Origin: Alphaproteobacteria bacterium
GTDB lineage: Bacteria > Pseudomonadota > Alphaproteobacteria > DSM-16000 > Inquilinaceae
Direction: 5' to 3'
DNA length: 64,000 nucleotides
NCBI GenBank assembly: GCA_028281925.1
Contig: JANQIX010000057.1
Coordinates: 1 to 64,000, forward strand
The notes beneath the pieces were generated by a model that saw nothing but the letters and a program-made list of their open reading frames with translations, had not been told where the DNA came from and did no database searches. Below, one piece after another: positions 44,497 to 53,677 of this stretch (positions within the stretch are counted from its first letter, which is position 1; the number at the start of each line of letters is the position of its first letter). A program made the translations under genes and the position numbers.

Positions 44497-44955
44497 TCAA
44501 CCCGCGATTCTCTCCAAGAGACGCAGCAACTGACCTCGCTCGCGCGGGCTCAGCGGGTCCAGCGTCCGTTCCGTGATTTCGGCGCCGGCGCGCTTGGCTT
44601 CGGCCAGCACGCGCACGCCCTTGTCGGAGAGATGTAGGAGCGTCCGGCGGCGATCTTCCGGGTCTGCGACGGCGACGACCAGACCGCGGTCGCGCAGGCG
44701 GTCGACCACGCCCTTTATGGTGGCAACGTCCATGGCCGTCAGGCGGCCCAGGCGGTTCTGGGAGCATCCCTGTTCGTCGCCCAGTTTGACAAGCGCGGCG
44801 AACTGGGTCGGCGTCAGGCCATGCGGCATGCCCTCGGCGAAGATAGCCGTGTGGCGCTGGTTCGCGCGACGCAAGAGGAAGCCAACCTGGTCTTCCAGGC
44901 GGTAGGCGCCCTCTCGCCGCGCTTCGGCCTCGGGCAGCAGGTCCAGATCGGCCAT
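44497..44955 (-). CDS. MarR-family regulator of the nicotinate-type operon
   Basis: 152 residues from ATG 44955 (MADLDLLPEAEARREG), overlapping the previous stop by ATGA. Winged helix: LTPTQFAALVKLGDEQGCSQ, NRLGRLTAMDVATIKGVVDRL (recognition region), and the wing ADPEDRRRTLLHLSDKG. MarR proteins of aromatic operons are usually released from DNA by a pathway ligand. It is the last gene of the operon and likely controls the promoter upstream of the FAD subunit, though this is not shown. Confidence 0.9.
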   Translation of the reverse strand: MADLDLLPEAEARREGAYRLEDQVGFLLRRANQRHTAIFAEGMPHGLTPTQFAALVKLGDEQGCSQNRLGRLTAMDVATIKGVVDRLRDRGLVVAVADPEDRRRTLLHLSDKGVRVLAEAKRAGAEITERTLDPLSPRERGQLLRLLERIAG

Positions 44956-45539
44956 CACCGCAGGCCGTCCTTGCCTTCCGCCTCGTCCGCCGTCAGGCCG
45001 CCGACGCGGGGCAACGGGCGGCCGGAACCGGTCACCGCCACGGCGACCATGATCTCGCCCGCGCGCGGGGCGTCGTTCAGGCACACCTCCATGCCGTCGA
45101 AATGGGAGCGGACATAGGCCGCATCTTTGTGCCCCAGCGGCACGTCCAGCGCTTGGCCTGGCCCGCCCATCTTTTTCGACGACGGCACAAGCGCCGCCCC
45201 CTTCTCCACCGCCGCCCGCAATGGCTTGCCCAGGCGCGGGTGCAGAATGGCGGCGGCATGCTCCAGCTCTCCCGCCTCGCCCACCATGGCGGCCTTGCCG
45301 TAGCTCTCCGCCTCGGCCGGCGCAATGCCCAGCGCCTCGACGCAGCGGCGGCCCAACAGGCCGCCCAGTTCCTCACCAATCGCCATCAGCGGCTCCAGAT
45401 CCTCCACGTAGCGGCCGGCGAACGGGTTGGCGATCACGGCGACGGCCGTGGCCTTGCGCGTGGGCGGCGCGATCTCGCGGCCCATCTCGCGATGCGTCTC
45501 TTCCACGAAGACGGCGATCTTGCGGATCTCGGCACTCAT
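44955..45539 (-). CDS. DUF1185 'amino acid synthesis' family protein, copy 2
   Basis: 194 residues. Conserved blocks VAVIANPFAGRYVEDL, YGKAAMVGEAGELEHAAAIL, and a C-terminal RVGGLTADE. Paralog of the preceding gene, which it overlaps by 4 bp; about half of residues agree by eye. The family name comes from an annotation with no proven enzymology. These genes recur next to 6-hydroxynicotinate-reductase genes, so a step in ring or ring-opened intermediate processing is possible. Confidence 0.88.
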   Translation of the reverse strand: MSAEIRKIAVFVEETHREMGREIAPPTRKATAVAVIANPFAGRYVEDLEPLMAIGEELGGLLGRRCVEALGIAPAEAESYGKAAMVGEAGELEHAAAILHPRLGKPLRAAVEKGAALVPSSKKMGGPGQALDVPLGHKDAAYVRSHFDGMEVCLNDAPRAGEIMVAVAVTGSGRPLPRVGGLTADEAEGKDGLR

Positions 45540-46120
45540 CTCAGCCCGTCCTCCCCTTTGATTTCGGATGCCTTCAGGCCGCCGACACGGTCGTGGATGC
45601 GAGCACCCGTCGTCATCACCAGCGCCAGCACGATCTCATCGGCCCTGGGCGCATCGGGCAGCCCAACCTCCATGGCGTCGAAATGGCCGCGGACATAGGA
45701 GGCATTGATATGCGTGACCGGTACGTCGAGGCGCGCTCCGGCCGCCCCCACCTTTTTCGTCGACGGCACAATCGCTTTGGCGCCGCCCAGTACGTCGCGC
45801 ATGGCATAGCCACCGGGAACATGCCAGAGCGCGCCATGTTCCAGCTCTCCGGCAGTGCCGACGATGGCGCCCTTGCCATAGCCTTCGACTCCGCTTGGAT
45901 TGCCGCCCAGCGCGCGCACCAACCGCCCTGCCATGTCGAGCCCGAGCGGCTTGAGGTGGTCCATGAAGCCAGCGATCTCCGGCTCATACCGGCCGGCGAA
46001 GGGGTTGGCGATTACGGCCAGGACCGCCGCCCGGCGCAGGGGCGCAGTGGAGACCGGGCCGCCTTCGTGGAGGATCTCCTCCACCACCGTCAGGGTCTTG
46101 CGGATCGACGGGTCAGGCAT
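45536..46120 (-). CDS. DUF1185 'amino acid synthesis' family protein, copy 1
   Basis: 194 residues, the same length as copy 2, with LAVIANPFAGRYEPEI, YGKGAIVGTAGELEHGALWH, VTHINASYVRGHFDAMEVGL and RVGGLKASEIKGEDGLR. The two copies probably form a heteromeric complex, since both are intact and translationally coupled. Start ATG 46120 overlaps the UPF0280 gene by 8 bp. Confidence 0.88.
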   Translation of the reverse strand: MPDPSIRKTLTVVEEILHEGGPVSTAPLRRAAVLAVIANPFAGRYEPEIAGFMDHLKPLGLDMAGRLVRALGGNPSGVEGYGKGAIVGTAGELEHGALWHVPGGYAMRDVLGGAKAIVPSTKKVGAAGARLDVPVTHINASYVRGHFDAMEVGLPDAPRADEIVLALVMTTGARIHDRVGGLKASEIKGEDGLR

Positions 46121-46982
46121 CCACGGCCTCCTTCGCGATGCGGGCGATCGGCCCGAGCGTGCGGCTCTCGCCCTGCAGGAACAGCGCGGCGGACACGATC
46201 AGCCTGGCGCGCCGCATGGCTTCGGCCGCGGCCAAGCCGCGTGCCAGGGCCATATCGATTTCCGCCGCCGAAATCGGCGCACAGTCGACCACGACCATCC
46301 TGGATCCAAGATCGCTGTCCGGATCGGCGTCCAAGGCCGGTACCCGTTCGACCGCGGGATTGTCCGGCAGGTCGACGGCATTCGCGATCAGCGTCGCCGC
46401 AGCATCGGCCGCAGCGGCATCTCTGGCAAGCACGGTCACGGCATCGGCGATTCCGAGGGACAGGCTGCGCCCGCCGCGGCCGCTGGTGGCGACACCGCGG
46501 ATCGGATCGGCTGCGATGATCCGTACGCGTCCGTGTCGGCCATGCCCGTTCTCCTGCTCGACCGCCAGGTCGAACTGCCGGGTCGGCGTGAGGTGCAGTG
46601 CGATGTCTCCGCCATCATTGACATAGGCGCGGTCCAGCGGGGTCGCGACGACCATGGCCTCCAAGATCTCGTCGGCGACGGCGCCAGCCACCGCGGCCAT
46701 GGGCGTGACGAAGTGGTCGCGTGCATAGGGCCGGACCGCCGCTTCCATCCGCCGGGCGACCGGTCCGGCGAAGCGCGCGCCCTCTACCGGGCAGGCTTGG
46801 CGGAGCTGGGGCAGCTCAATGACCAGCTCTTCGAGCACGGTGGCGAACCGCTCGGCCGCCGCTGCATAGGCCCGGTGAACGGCGTCGCGCCTGCCGTCTG
46901 CATCGATGATCAGGTCGATCGGTCCGTGCTGCAGATGCAGGCGCTTGCCGTCGGGCAAGATGGCGCCAACCGGGCCGGTCAT
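46113..46982 (-). CDS. UPF0280 (ApbE-like fold) protein
   Basis: 289 residues. Conserved YVNDGGDIALHL and TSGRGGRSLSLGIADAVTVL mark the UPF0280 family, which shares the ApbE flavin-transferase fold (compare the ApbE motif for flavin binding). It overlaps the 6-hydroxynicotinate reductase gene by ATGA. A role in flavin loading or maturation of the neighbouring reductase is an attractive inference. Families of this type also occur in methanogens, where the function is likewise unknown. Confidence 0.85.
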   Translation of the reverse strand: MTGPVGAILPDGKRLHLQHGPIDLIIDADGRRDAVHRAYAAAAERFATVLEELVIELPQLRQACPVEGARFAGPVARRMEAAVRPYARDHFVTPMAAVAGAVADEILEAMVVATPLDRAYVNDGGDIALHLTPTRQFDLAVEQENGHGRHGRVRIIAADPIRGVATSGRGGRSLSLGIADAVTVLARDAAAADAAATLIANAVDLPDNPAVERVPALDADPDSDLGSRMVVVDCAPISAAEIDMALARGLAAAEAMRRARLIVSAALFLQGESRTLGPIARIAKEAVDA

Positions 46983-48487
46983 CGCGGCTCTCTCTCCCGC
47001 CCGCGCGACCAGCGGTAGAGCCGGTCGTCGGTCGGCCAGGGAAGGTCCTCGCGCGAGTCCACGCGCCGTTCGGCCTTCACCAAGGCCGCGTCGAGCGTCG
47101 TGACCGCGTCGAGATGGCCGCCGAGCGCGCCGTAGTCGTCAAGCCGCATGGTGAATTCGATGGGCGCCACGATCGCCGGCGTCGGCACATAGCCGAACGA
47201 ATTGCTGGGCATCTGTGTGACGTCGACCATCACCGTGATGCCGCCGCCCGGCCAGACATAGGCGGGCGCGCCGCCGCAGGAGACATAGGTGATGGCCTCC
47301 CGCACCGAGCGCGTGAGGCGTACCGGGTTCTCCGTCACGCCGGCACGCAGGGAACCGCCAGCCCCGGCCATGAAGACGACGGAGCAAAGCGCCGGCTCGC
47401 AATTCTCTGCAATCCGCTCGACGGACACCGTCAGGGCTTCCGGCAGATCGGCCTCCACCGGCCGCAGAGCCTCGTCCAGTACATAGTAGGCATATTGTTC
47501 GCCGGTGGTGGAGACCATCAGCAGGCTCAGGCCCGGCCATGCGGTCTTGGGGTCGAAGCCTTCGACAATGGCCAGCGGGTCCGTGATGTCGGTGCCGCCC
47601 CATCCCGTCCCCGGTTCCGCCACCTGGAAGTACCGGCCCGGCGTCGACTTGCGGCCTCGGACGCGCAGACCTGTCGGCGGGATGTCCAGCAGACGTCCGG
47701 CCTGGTGTTCCGAGAGCACGCCGGTGATGTGGTCGTCGACCACCACGACTTCGTCCACATGCCGGGCCCATTGCTTGGCGAACATGCCGATGGCCGCGGA
47801 ACCGCAACCGACGCGCATGCGCTCTTCGGCTGTACCGTTGATAATCGGCGCTTGGCCCGCCTGCACAGTCAGCATAGCACCGCCGTCGACGGTCATCTCC
47901 ACCGGTTCGCAATTGCACAGCTTCAGCAGCGCTTCGCAGGTAACGCGGCCTTCCTTCTTCGAGCCGCCGGTCAGGTGGTTGACGCCGCCCAGCGCCAGCA
48001 TCTGCGAGCCGTATTCGCCCGTGGTCACATGGCCGACGGCCTCGCCGTCCACCCGCACCACCTCGCGCTCGCGCCCGACATGGCGGTCGGTGTCGATCTT
48101 CACCTTCGCGCCGCAATAGCTGAAGATCGCCTCCGTCACCACGGTCACCATGTCGACATCATCGACTGCCTGCGAGACGATGAAGGGGGCCGGCTTGTAG
48201 TCCGGATAGGTCGTGCCCGCGCCGACAGCGGTGATGAAGGTGCGCTTGGCCTGCACCAAGTCGCCGTCCCAGCCGGCGCTTTCCGGGGACAGGAACGGCA
48301 CGAGCCGGCCGCCGCCTGCCTTAGTCTGCTCCACCACGGTGAACGGGTCGACGCGGATCAGCTCACCGCCCTCATTGGCGTAGCGGTCGCAGGCGCCGCT
48401 CTTGCCCTCGGCGATGTAGCAGAGCACCGGGCAAGCATCGCAGCGGATCTTGCCGCCGCGCGTATCGCCACTCGCTTGTTGGACCAT
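46979..48487 (-). CDS. hnr: 6-hydroxynicotinate reductase
   Basis: 502 residues. The N-terminal Cys-rich segment (IRCDACPVLCYIAEGKSGACDRY, cysteines at about 16-33) looks like an Fe-S cluster site; the body includes GVNHLTGGSKKEGRV, CNCEPVEMTVDGG and VGCGSAAIGMFAKQWARHVD. The pattern fits the ferredoxin-dependent enzyme that reduces 6-hydroxynicotinate to 1,4,5,6-tetrahydro-6-oxonicotinate in E. barkeri and Azorhizobium. It lies between the hydroxylase and UPF0280 genes. Substrate assignment rests on family and context. Confidence 0.85.
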   Translation of the reverse strand: MVQQASGDTRGGKIRCDACPVLCYIAEGKSGACDRYANEGGELIRVDPFTVVEQTKAGGGRLVPFLSPESAGWDGDLVQAKRTFITAVGAGTTYPDYKPAPFIVSQAVDDVDMVTVVTEAIFSYCGAKVKIDTDRHVGREREVVRVDGEAVGHVTTGEYGSQMLALGGVNHLTGGSKKEGRVTCEALLKLCNCEPVEMTVDGGAMLTVQAGQAPIINGTAEERMRVGCGSAAIGMFAKQWARHVDEVVVVDDHITGVLSEHQAGRLLDIPPTGLRVRGRKSTPGRYFQVAEPGTGWGGTDITDPLAIVEGFDPKTAWPGLSLLMVSTTGEQYAYYVLDEALRPVEADLPEALTVSVERIAENCEPALCSVVFMAGAGGSLRAGVTENPVRLTRSVREAITYVSCGGAPAYVWPGGGITVMVDVTQMPSNSFGYVPTPAIVAPIEFTMRLDDYGALGGHLDAVTTLDAALVKAERRVDSREDLPWPTDDRLYRWSRGREREPR

Positions 48488-48498
48488 GGCCCCGACCG

Positions 48499-51234
48499 TC
48501 AGCGCCCAGCCGCGACGATCGCGGCCCGCACCCGGTCCGGCGTGGCGGGCAACCGGCGAATGCGCGCGCCTGTGGCGTCGCGGATGGCGTTGACGATGGC
48601 CGGTGCCGTCGGGATCAGAACATGTTCCCCCAATCCTTTGGCGCCGTAGGGGCCGTGCGGGTCCGGGACCTCGACGATCAGGGTCTCGATCGGCGGGATG
48701 TCACCGAAGGTCGGAATAAGATAATCGTGCAGATTCTCGGTACGGCCGGGAATGAACTCCTCCATCAACGCCATGCCGACGCCCTGGGCGATGCCGCCAT
48801 GCACCTGGCCTTCGACCAGCACAGGATTGATCGCCTTGCCGACATCGTGCGCAGCGATGATCTTCACGAGGCGAACGAGGCCGAGCGCCATGTCGACCTC
48901 CAGCTCCACCAGATGCGCGGCATAGCCGAAGACGGCATAGGGACTGCCTTGGCCGTTAGCGTCCAGCGGCTTGGTCGGCGGGTCGTAGGTCTCTTCCGCC
49001 CGCAGCACATAGCCTTCAGCATCCGCCTCCAATGTCGAGAGCGCAACGCGGCGCACCTCGCCGCCGTCCAGCAACCGGATCGCGCCGTCTTCGAAGACAA
49101 TGTCGGCGGCCTCAGAGACATTGCCCAGGCGCAGAACCTTCGCCCGCAGCGTCTCGCCCGCCAGGCGCGCGGCGTTGCCGGTCACGAAAGTCTGGCGTGA
49201 GGCTGAGGTCTTGCCGGCATCCGGCGTAATGTCGGTATCAGCGCCCAGCAGTGAGAGCCGATCCACCGCTACGCCAAGCGCCTCAGCAAAAATCTGGGCG
49301 ATGACTGTGTTCGCCCCCTGCCCGATATCGACCGCCCCCTGGTGCAGCACGACCGTTCCGTCTGCCCGAACGCCCGCCTTGATGGTGGAGGGGTTGGGCA
49401 GCGACGTGTTCCCGCAGCCGTACCAGCCCGAGGCGATGCCCACGCCCAGGCGCACGTCTTCGTGCGCCGCATTCCAGGCGGCGGCTTCTTCCCGCGCCCG
49501 CCGCCAGTGCGGCGCCAGCGCATCGAGGCAGGCGCCGATGCCAACGCCGCGGTCGAATACCTGACCGGTCACCGTGGGCACACCATCGGCCAGCGCGTTC
49601 CTGCGGCGGAATGCCAGCCGGTCCATGCCGAGCGCATCGGCCAGTTCGTCGAACAGCGCCTCTTGCGCCACGGCCGATTGCGGCACGCCGAATCCTCGGA
49701 ACGCGCCCGACGGGGCGCAATGGGTGTGCACGCCGCGGCTGCGCGCCCGGTAGTCCGCCACGTGATAGGGGCCCGATGCGTGCACCGGCACCCGGTTTGC
49801 CACGGTCGGGCCCCACGACGCGTAGGCGCCGGTGTTGAAGGCGCTGTCGAAGTCGAAGCCTGAGATCTGCCCGTCGCGCGTGGCACCGATACGCAGGCGG
49901 ATCTGTGCAGGGTGGCGCTTGGTCGTCGACTGGATCGACTCCGTACGCGTATAGGCCATGCGTACCGGCCGGTTCAGCCGCCAGGCCGCCAGCGCCATAT
50001 AGGGCTGCAGCGAGAGGTCGAGCTTGGAGCCGAATCCGCCGCCCACGGCGGTTGGTACGATCCGCACCTGATCGGGATCAAGGCCCATGATCTCGGCCAT
50101 GGTGTCCCGGTCCATCACGGGCGCCTGGGTGCAGGCGTGGATCTCGACACGGTCGCCGGTTCGCACGGCAAAACCGGCCTCCGGCTCGATATAGGCATGC
50201 TCCACGAAACCCGTTTCGAAGGCCCCTTCGACCACAACATCGGCGCGAGCCAGCGCGGCCTCCGCATCGCCGCGCTGCACCAGCCCGCGACACATGACGT
50301 TGCCGGTGCGCGTCGGGTGGAGCGCGGGCGCCAGGGCATCTTCCGCCGCGTCCATCGTGAGCACCCCTGGCAGCGGCGCCCAGGTCACCGGAAAGTCGGC
50401 TAGGTTCAGGGCCGCCACGATATCGGCATCACCGACGATCGCGGCCACGGGTTCGCCGCGGAAACGCGCCGTCTCGTCCGCAAAGACCGGCTGGTCGGCG
50501 AAGTTGGGGATCACGCCGAAACAGTTGCGGCCCGGCACATCCGCTGCCGTCAGCACTTTGGCTATGCCGGGATGCGCGGCCACGAAAGCGTCCAGGTCAC
50601 CCAAAGCAAAACTGGCATGGTGGTGGGGCGAGCGCACGAGACGCACGACGAGCGCGTCGGCCGGTGCCACGTCATCCCCGAACCTTTCGGTGCCGGAGAT
50701 CTTTGCGTCGCCGTCAACCCGCAAAATGGCGGCCCCGACTTGCCGCCCGTTCGCACGCTGCGGTGGGTCTGTCGCTGGCGACCTGACGTCCAGCACCGCA
50801 TCGATGATCTTGCGATAGCCGGTGCAGCGGCACAGCACGCCGGCCATCGCGTCCTTCACCACAGCCTCATCCGGATCGGGATCGGCGCGCAACAGCGCCA
50901 CGGCCGACACCATCGCGCCCGGCGTGCAGATGCCGCATTGGGCCGCGCCGTGACGTTGGAACGACGCCCGCAGACGGCTCGCCACGCCGTCCAGACTCGC
51001 CATGCCGGCCACGGTTTCCACCGCAGCACCTTCCACGCGCGCCGCCGGCACCATGCAGGCGCACACGGCCTCACCCTCCAACAGCACCGTGCAGGCGCCG
51101 CAGTCACCGGCATTACAGCCAACCTTGACATCTCGTGCGCCAAGGCGCTCGCGCAGCACCTCTGAGAGCCGCGCTCCAGGCGCCGTCGTGGCCCGGACTT
51201 CGGCCCCATTGAGGGTGAACGTGACAGTGGTCAT
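48499..51234 (-). CDS. molybdenum hydroxylase, fused 2Fe-2S and Mo-binding subunit (nicotinate dehydrogenase type)
   Basis: 911 residues from ATG 51234. Residues 1-155 form the two-cluster FeS domain (CNAGDCGACTVLLEGEAVC; CGICTPGAM; GVLCRCTGYRKI). The rest is the xanthine-dehydrogenase-family molybdopterin domain, with PTAVGGGFGSKLD, SGAFRGFGVPQSAVAQEALF and the catalytic Glu in GAKGLGEHVLIPT. The FeS-Mo fusion is less common than separate subunits. Expected reaction is water-dependent ring hydroxylation, nicotinate to 6-hydroxynicotinate, given the adjacent reductase and enamidase; other N-heterocycles are possible. Confidence 0.88.
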   Translation of the reverse strand: MTTVTFTLNGAEVRATTAPGARLSEVLRERLGARDVKVGCNAGDCGACTVLLEGEAVCACMVPAARVEGAAVETVAGMASLDGVASRLRASFQRHGAAQCGICTPGAMVSAVALLRADPDPDEAVVKDAMAGVLCRCTGYRKIIDAVLDVRSPATDPPQRANGRQVGAAILRVDGDAKISGTERFGDDVAPADALVVRLVRSPHHHASFALGDLDAFVAAHPGIAKVLTAADVPGRNCFGVIPNFADQPVFADETARFRGEPVAAIVGDADIVAALNLADFPVTWAPLPGVLTMDAAEDALAPALHPTRTGNVMCRGLVQRGDAEAALARADVVVEGAFETGFVEHAYIEPEAGFAVRTGDRVEIHACTQAPVMDRDTMAEIMGLDPDQVRIVPTAVGGGFGSKLDLSLQPYMALAAWRLNRPVRMAYTRTESIQSTTKRHPAQIRLRIGATRDGQISGFDFDSAFNTGAYASWGPTVANRVPVHASGPYHVADYRARSRGVHTHCAPSGAFRGFGVPQSAVAQEALFDELADALGMDRLAFRRRNALADGVPTVTGQVFDRGVGIGACLDALAPHWRRAREEAAAWNAAHEDVRLGVGIASGWYGCGNTSLPNPSTIKAGVRADGTVVLHQGAVDIGQGANTVIAQIFAEALGVAVDRLSLLGADTDITPDAGKTSASRQTFVTGNAARLAGETLRAKVLRLGNVSEAADIVFEDGAIRLLDGGEVRRVALSTLEADAEGYVLRAEETYDPPTKPLDANGQGSPYAVFGYAAHLVELEVDMALGLVRLVKIIAAHDVGKAINPVLVEGQVHGGIAQGVGMALMEEFIPGRTENLHDYLIPTFGDIPPIETLIVEVPDPHGPYGAKGLGEHVLIPTAPAIVNAIRDATGARIRRLPATPDRVRAAIVAAGR

Positions 51235-52079
51235 GGCCCCTCCACCGCACAGCAATCGGTGAGCGTTCGCGCGACCAGTTCCGCCACGGCCTCGGCCCGA
51301 TAATCGGCGGTGCCGCGGACATCGTCGATCGGCGACAGGGGCGCCAGATGCTCTGGACGCACACGCGCAGCCAGCGCGGCGGCGGCAAAAGGCGCGCCAA
51401 CCAGCGCCTGCTCCAACGCGGGCAAGCGCTGCGCGACCGGCGAGCACGACCCTACGGCGACCCTTGCGTCCATAACGGCGCCGTCTGCCCCCGGGACGAC
51501 GACGGCCGCGATCATCGCGATGGAGATCACCAAGTACCGACGCGCGCCCAGCTTGCGAAAGGCGCTGCGGGTCACCGTGGGCAGTGACGGGACGAGAACC
51601 GCCGTCACCAACTCCCCCGGCTGCAGCGCTGTCTTGCGCACGCCTGTGATGAACGCAGCCAACGGCAGGGTGCGGCCCCCCGCCGCCCCAGTGACCTCGA
51701 CGGACGCATCCAAGGTCAGCAGCGGCGGCACACCATCGGCGGCCGGCGATGCGTTGCAGAGATTGCCGGCCACCGTTCCCGCGTTCTGGATCTGGATCGA
51801 GCCGACCTCCCGCGCCGACGCCTTCAACCCGTCAAAGCAGGGCGGCAGAGGAGCACGCACGAGATCCGTCCAGGTTGTCGTGGCCCCAATGCGCCAGCCG
51901 CCTTCGGCCTCGGAGATGCCGCGCAGATCCTCCAACCGGCTGATATCCAGCGTATCGAAGGTCACCGGGCCATCATTCAGAGCCGGATAGAAATCGGTGC
52001 CGCCGGCGAGGATTCTGGCGTCGCCTGACGCCAGGAAATCGATCGCCTCCCGCAAGGTCGTCGGAACCGCATATCGCAC
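51231..52079 (-). CDS. molybdenum hydroxylase FAD-binding subunit
   Basis: 282 residues from GTG 52079 (read as MRYAVPTTLREAIDFL), with agaggt 9 nt upstream; the longer TTG start at 52115 overlaps a palindromic site and is less likely. FAD-binding motifs ARILAGGTDFYP and IQNAGTVAGNLCNASPAAD match CoxM/XdhB subunits. The stop overlaps the Fe-S/Mo gene by 4 bp. It passes electrons from the FeS clusters to an acceptor. First gene of the operon. Confidence 0.92.
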   Translation of the reverse strand: MRYAVPTTLREAIDFLASGDARILAGGTDFYPALNDGPVTFDTLDISRLEDLRGISEAEGGWRIGATTTWTDLVRAPLPPCFDGLKASAREVGSIQIQNAGTVAGNLCNASPAADGVPPLLTLDASVEVTGAAGGRTLPLAAFITGVRKTALQPGELVTAVLVPSLPTVTRSAFRKLGARRYLVISIAMIAAVVVPGADGAVMDARVAVGSCSPVAQRLPALEQALVGAPFAAAALAARVRPEHLAPLSPIDDVRGTADYRAEAVAELVARTLTDCCAVEGP

Positions 52080-52101
52080 CGTCGGCCGACCTCTTATTCG
52101 T

Positions 52102-52115
52102 TTGTATACTAACAA
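52102..52115. promoter_or_regulatory. candidate operator upstream of the hydroxylase operon
   Basis: ttgtatactaacaa is an interrupted inverted repeat (ttgt-N6-acaa) in an AT-rich patch just upstream of the likely GTG start at 52079. It could bind the operon's MarR protein or overlap the promoter. The same patch lies about 150 bp upstream of the divergent fetA gene. Confidence 0.35.
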
Positions 52116-52258
52116 GAATTCGTGGTCTCTCCACGTCTGTCAAGCCCATTCGCCGGACGCGATCCGGACCATCAACGCCGCTTCCCGGTTCGCGCTTGAT
52201 GTACTGTTCGATCGTGTACCGCTAGGGTGCGCCCGGTCGACCTCCGGCAGGAGAATCC

Positions 52259-52858
52259 ATGAGCCTTGTCGTAAGTGGCCTGTCTTCGCCGCTGCTGTAC
52301 GATTGTCATCTGGCAGTGTCCGACGGCGAGATCGTGGCCCTTCGCGGTGCCTCGGGGTCCGGCAAATCCGCCTTCCTTCGTGCTGTCGCCGATCTCGACC
52401 CCAATGAGGGCGATGTCTGGCTGGACGATGTCCCGCGGTCGGCGATGACGGGTCCTGAATGGCGCCGACGCGTTCGCTATGCGGCTGCCGAAACGGCGTG
52501 GTGGGCCGACAGGGTCGGCGAGCACTTCCGGGCGCCCTACGAAGCCGCGGGGATGGCGGTCGAGGTCGGACTGTCCGATGACTGTATGACTTGGCAGGTG
52601 GCGCGCCTATCAACCGGCGAGAAACAGCGGCTGGGCTTCCTTCGCGCCGTAGAAGATAGTCCGCCGGTTCTCTTGCTAGACGAGCCAACGGCTGCACTCG
52701 ACGCGGATGCGGAAGAGGCGGTGGAACGCCTGATCCAGCGGCACCGTTCGAACGGCACCGCCATTGTGCTGGTCACGCACAGCGACAATCAGGCCGACCG
52801 CCTGGCGGACCGTCGTCTACGTATTTCAAACGGACGGCTATCGGACGACCACCGATGA
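52259..52858 (+). CDS. fetA: ABC transporter ATP-binding protein, FetA-like
   Basis: 199 residues from ATG 52259, with caggag upstream. Short ATPase: Walker A GASGSGKSA, signature LSTGEKQRLGFLRA, Walker B VLLLDEPTAALD, H-loop LVTHSDNQADRLADR. The permease start overlaps by 4 bp. The pair matches E. coli FetAB (YbbLM), implicated in iron export under oxidative stress. No Fur-like box is seen upstream. Confidence 0.88.
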   Translation: MSLVVSGLSSPLLYDCHLAVSDGEIVALRGASGSGKSAFLRAVADLDPNEGDVWLDDVPRSAMTGPEWRRRVRYAAAETAWWADRVGEHFRAPYEAAGMAVEVGLSDDCMTWQVARLSTGEKQRLGFLRAVEDSPPVLLLDEPTAALDADAEEAVERLIQRHRSNGTAIVLVTHSDNQADRLADRRLRISNGRLSDDHR

Positions 52859-53655
52859 ATTTCGTCGACCTCTCGGTCTGGGATGTTGCAGCCGTCTCGG
52901 GCTTCGTGCTGCTGAACGGGATTCTGTCCGTCTGGCTGTCGCTGGGGATCGCGCGGCAGCTTCTGGTCGCGGCCGTGCGCATGGTCGTCCAGCTTGCCGC
53001 GGTCGGGGCCGTACTCACGCTGTTGTTCGACGTCGCCTCGCTGCCCTGGACGCTGGCCATGGCCCTGGTGATGGTCCTGTTCGCCGGGCGCGAGATCATG
53101 GCGCGGCAGAGCCAGCGCATCACCGGCTGGTGGGGCTACGGTCTCGGCACCGCCACCATGTCGATCGGCGCGGCGATGGTGACGCTGGTGGCGCTGCTCG
53201 GCAGCCTCCAGCCGGAGCCATGGTACGACCCCCGTTATGCGATCCCGCTGTTCGGCATGATGCTGGGCAATGCCATGACCGGCATTAGCCTGGGATTGGA
53301 TACGCTGACCACGGCCGTGGTGCGGGACCGCGCCGCCATCGAGACGCGCATCGCGCTGGGTGCGGCACGGTTCGAGGCTTTGCGGCCGACCATGCGCGAA
53401 GCCATGCGGCGCGGCCTCATGCCCATGATCAATTCCATGGCGGCGACCGGCGTTGTCTTTCTACCCGGCATGATGACGGGCCAGATCCTCGCCGGCATCG
53501 ACCCCGCCCAGGCCGTGAAGTACCAGCTGTTGATCATGTTCCTGATCGCAGGTGCCACCGGGCTTGGCCTGCTGACGGCAGTCGTGGGCGGGACTTGGCG
53601 CCTCACCGACCACCGCCACCGCTTGCGGCCGGACCGACTGGCCGGCCCGCGGTGA
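52855..53655 (+). CDS. fetB: ABC permease, FetB/UPF0014 family
   Basis: 266 residues, about seven helices. UPF0014 hallmarks: LVAAVRMVVQLAAVGAVL near residue 40, IPLFGMMLGNAMTGISLGLD, ETRIALGAARFEALRP, and VVFLPGMMTGQILAGIDP. Partner of FetA, probable metal or iron exporter in the inner membrane. It ends 22 bp from the convergent glycosyltransferase-like gene. Confidence 0.9.
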   Translation: MNFVDLSVWDVAAVSGFVLLNGILSVWLSLGIARQLLVAAVRMVVQLAAVGAVLTLLFDVASLPWTLAMALVMVLFAGREIMARQSQRITGWWGYGLGTATMSIGAAMVTLVALLGSLQPEPWYDPRYAIPLFGMMLGNAMTGISLGLDTLTTAVVRDRAAIETRIALGAARFEALRPTMREAMRRGLMPMINSMAATGVVFLPGMMTGQILAGIDPAQAVKYQLLIMFLIAGATGLGLLTAVVGGTWRLTDHRHRLRPDRLAGPR

Positions 53656-53677
53656 TCGCGGGCAGCCTCCCTGCCGG

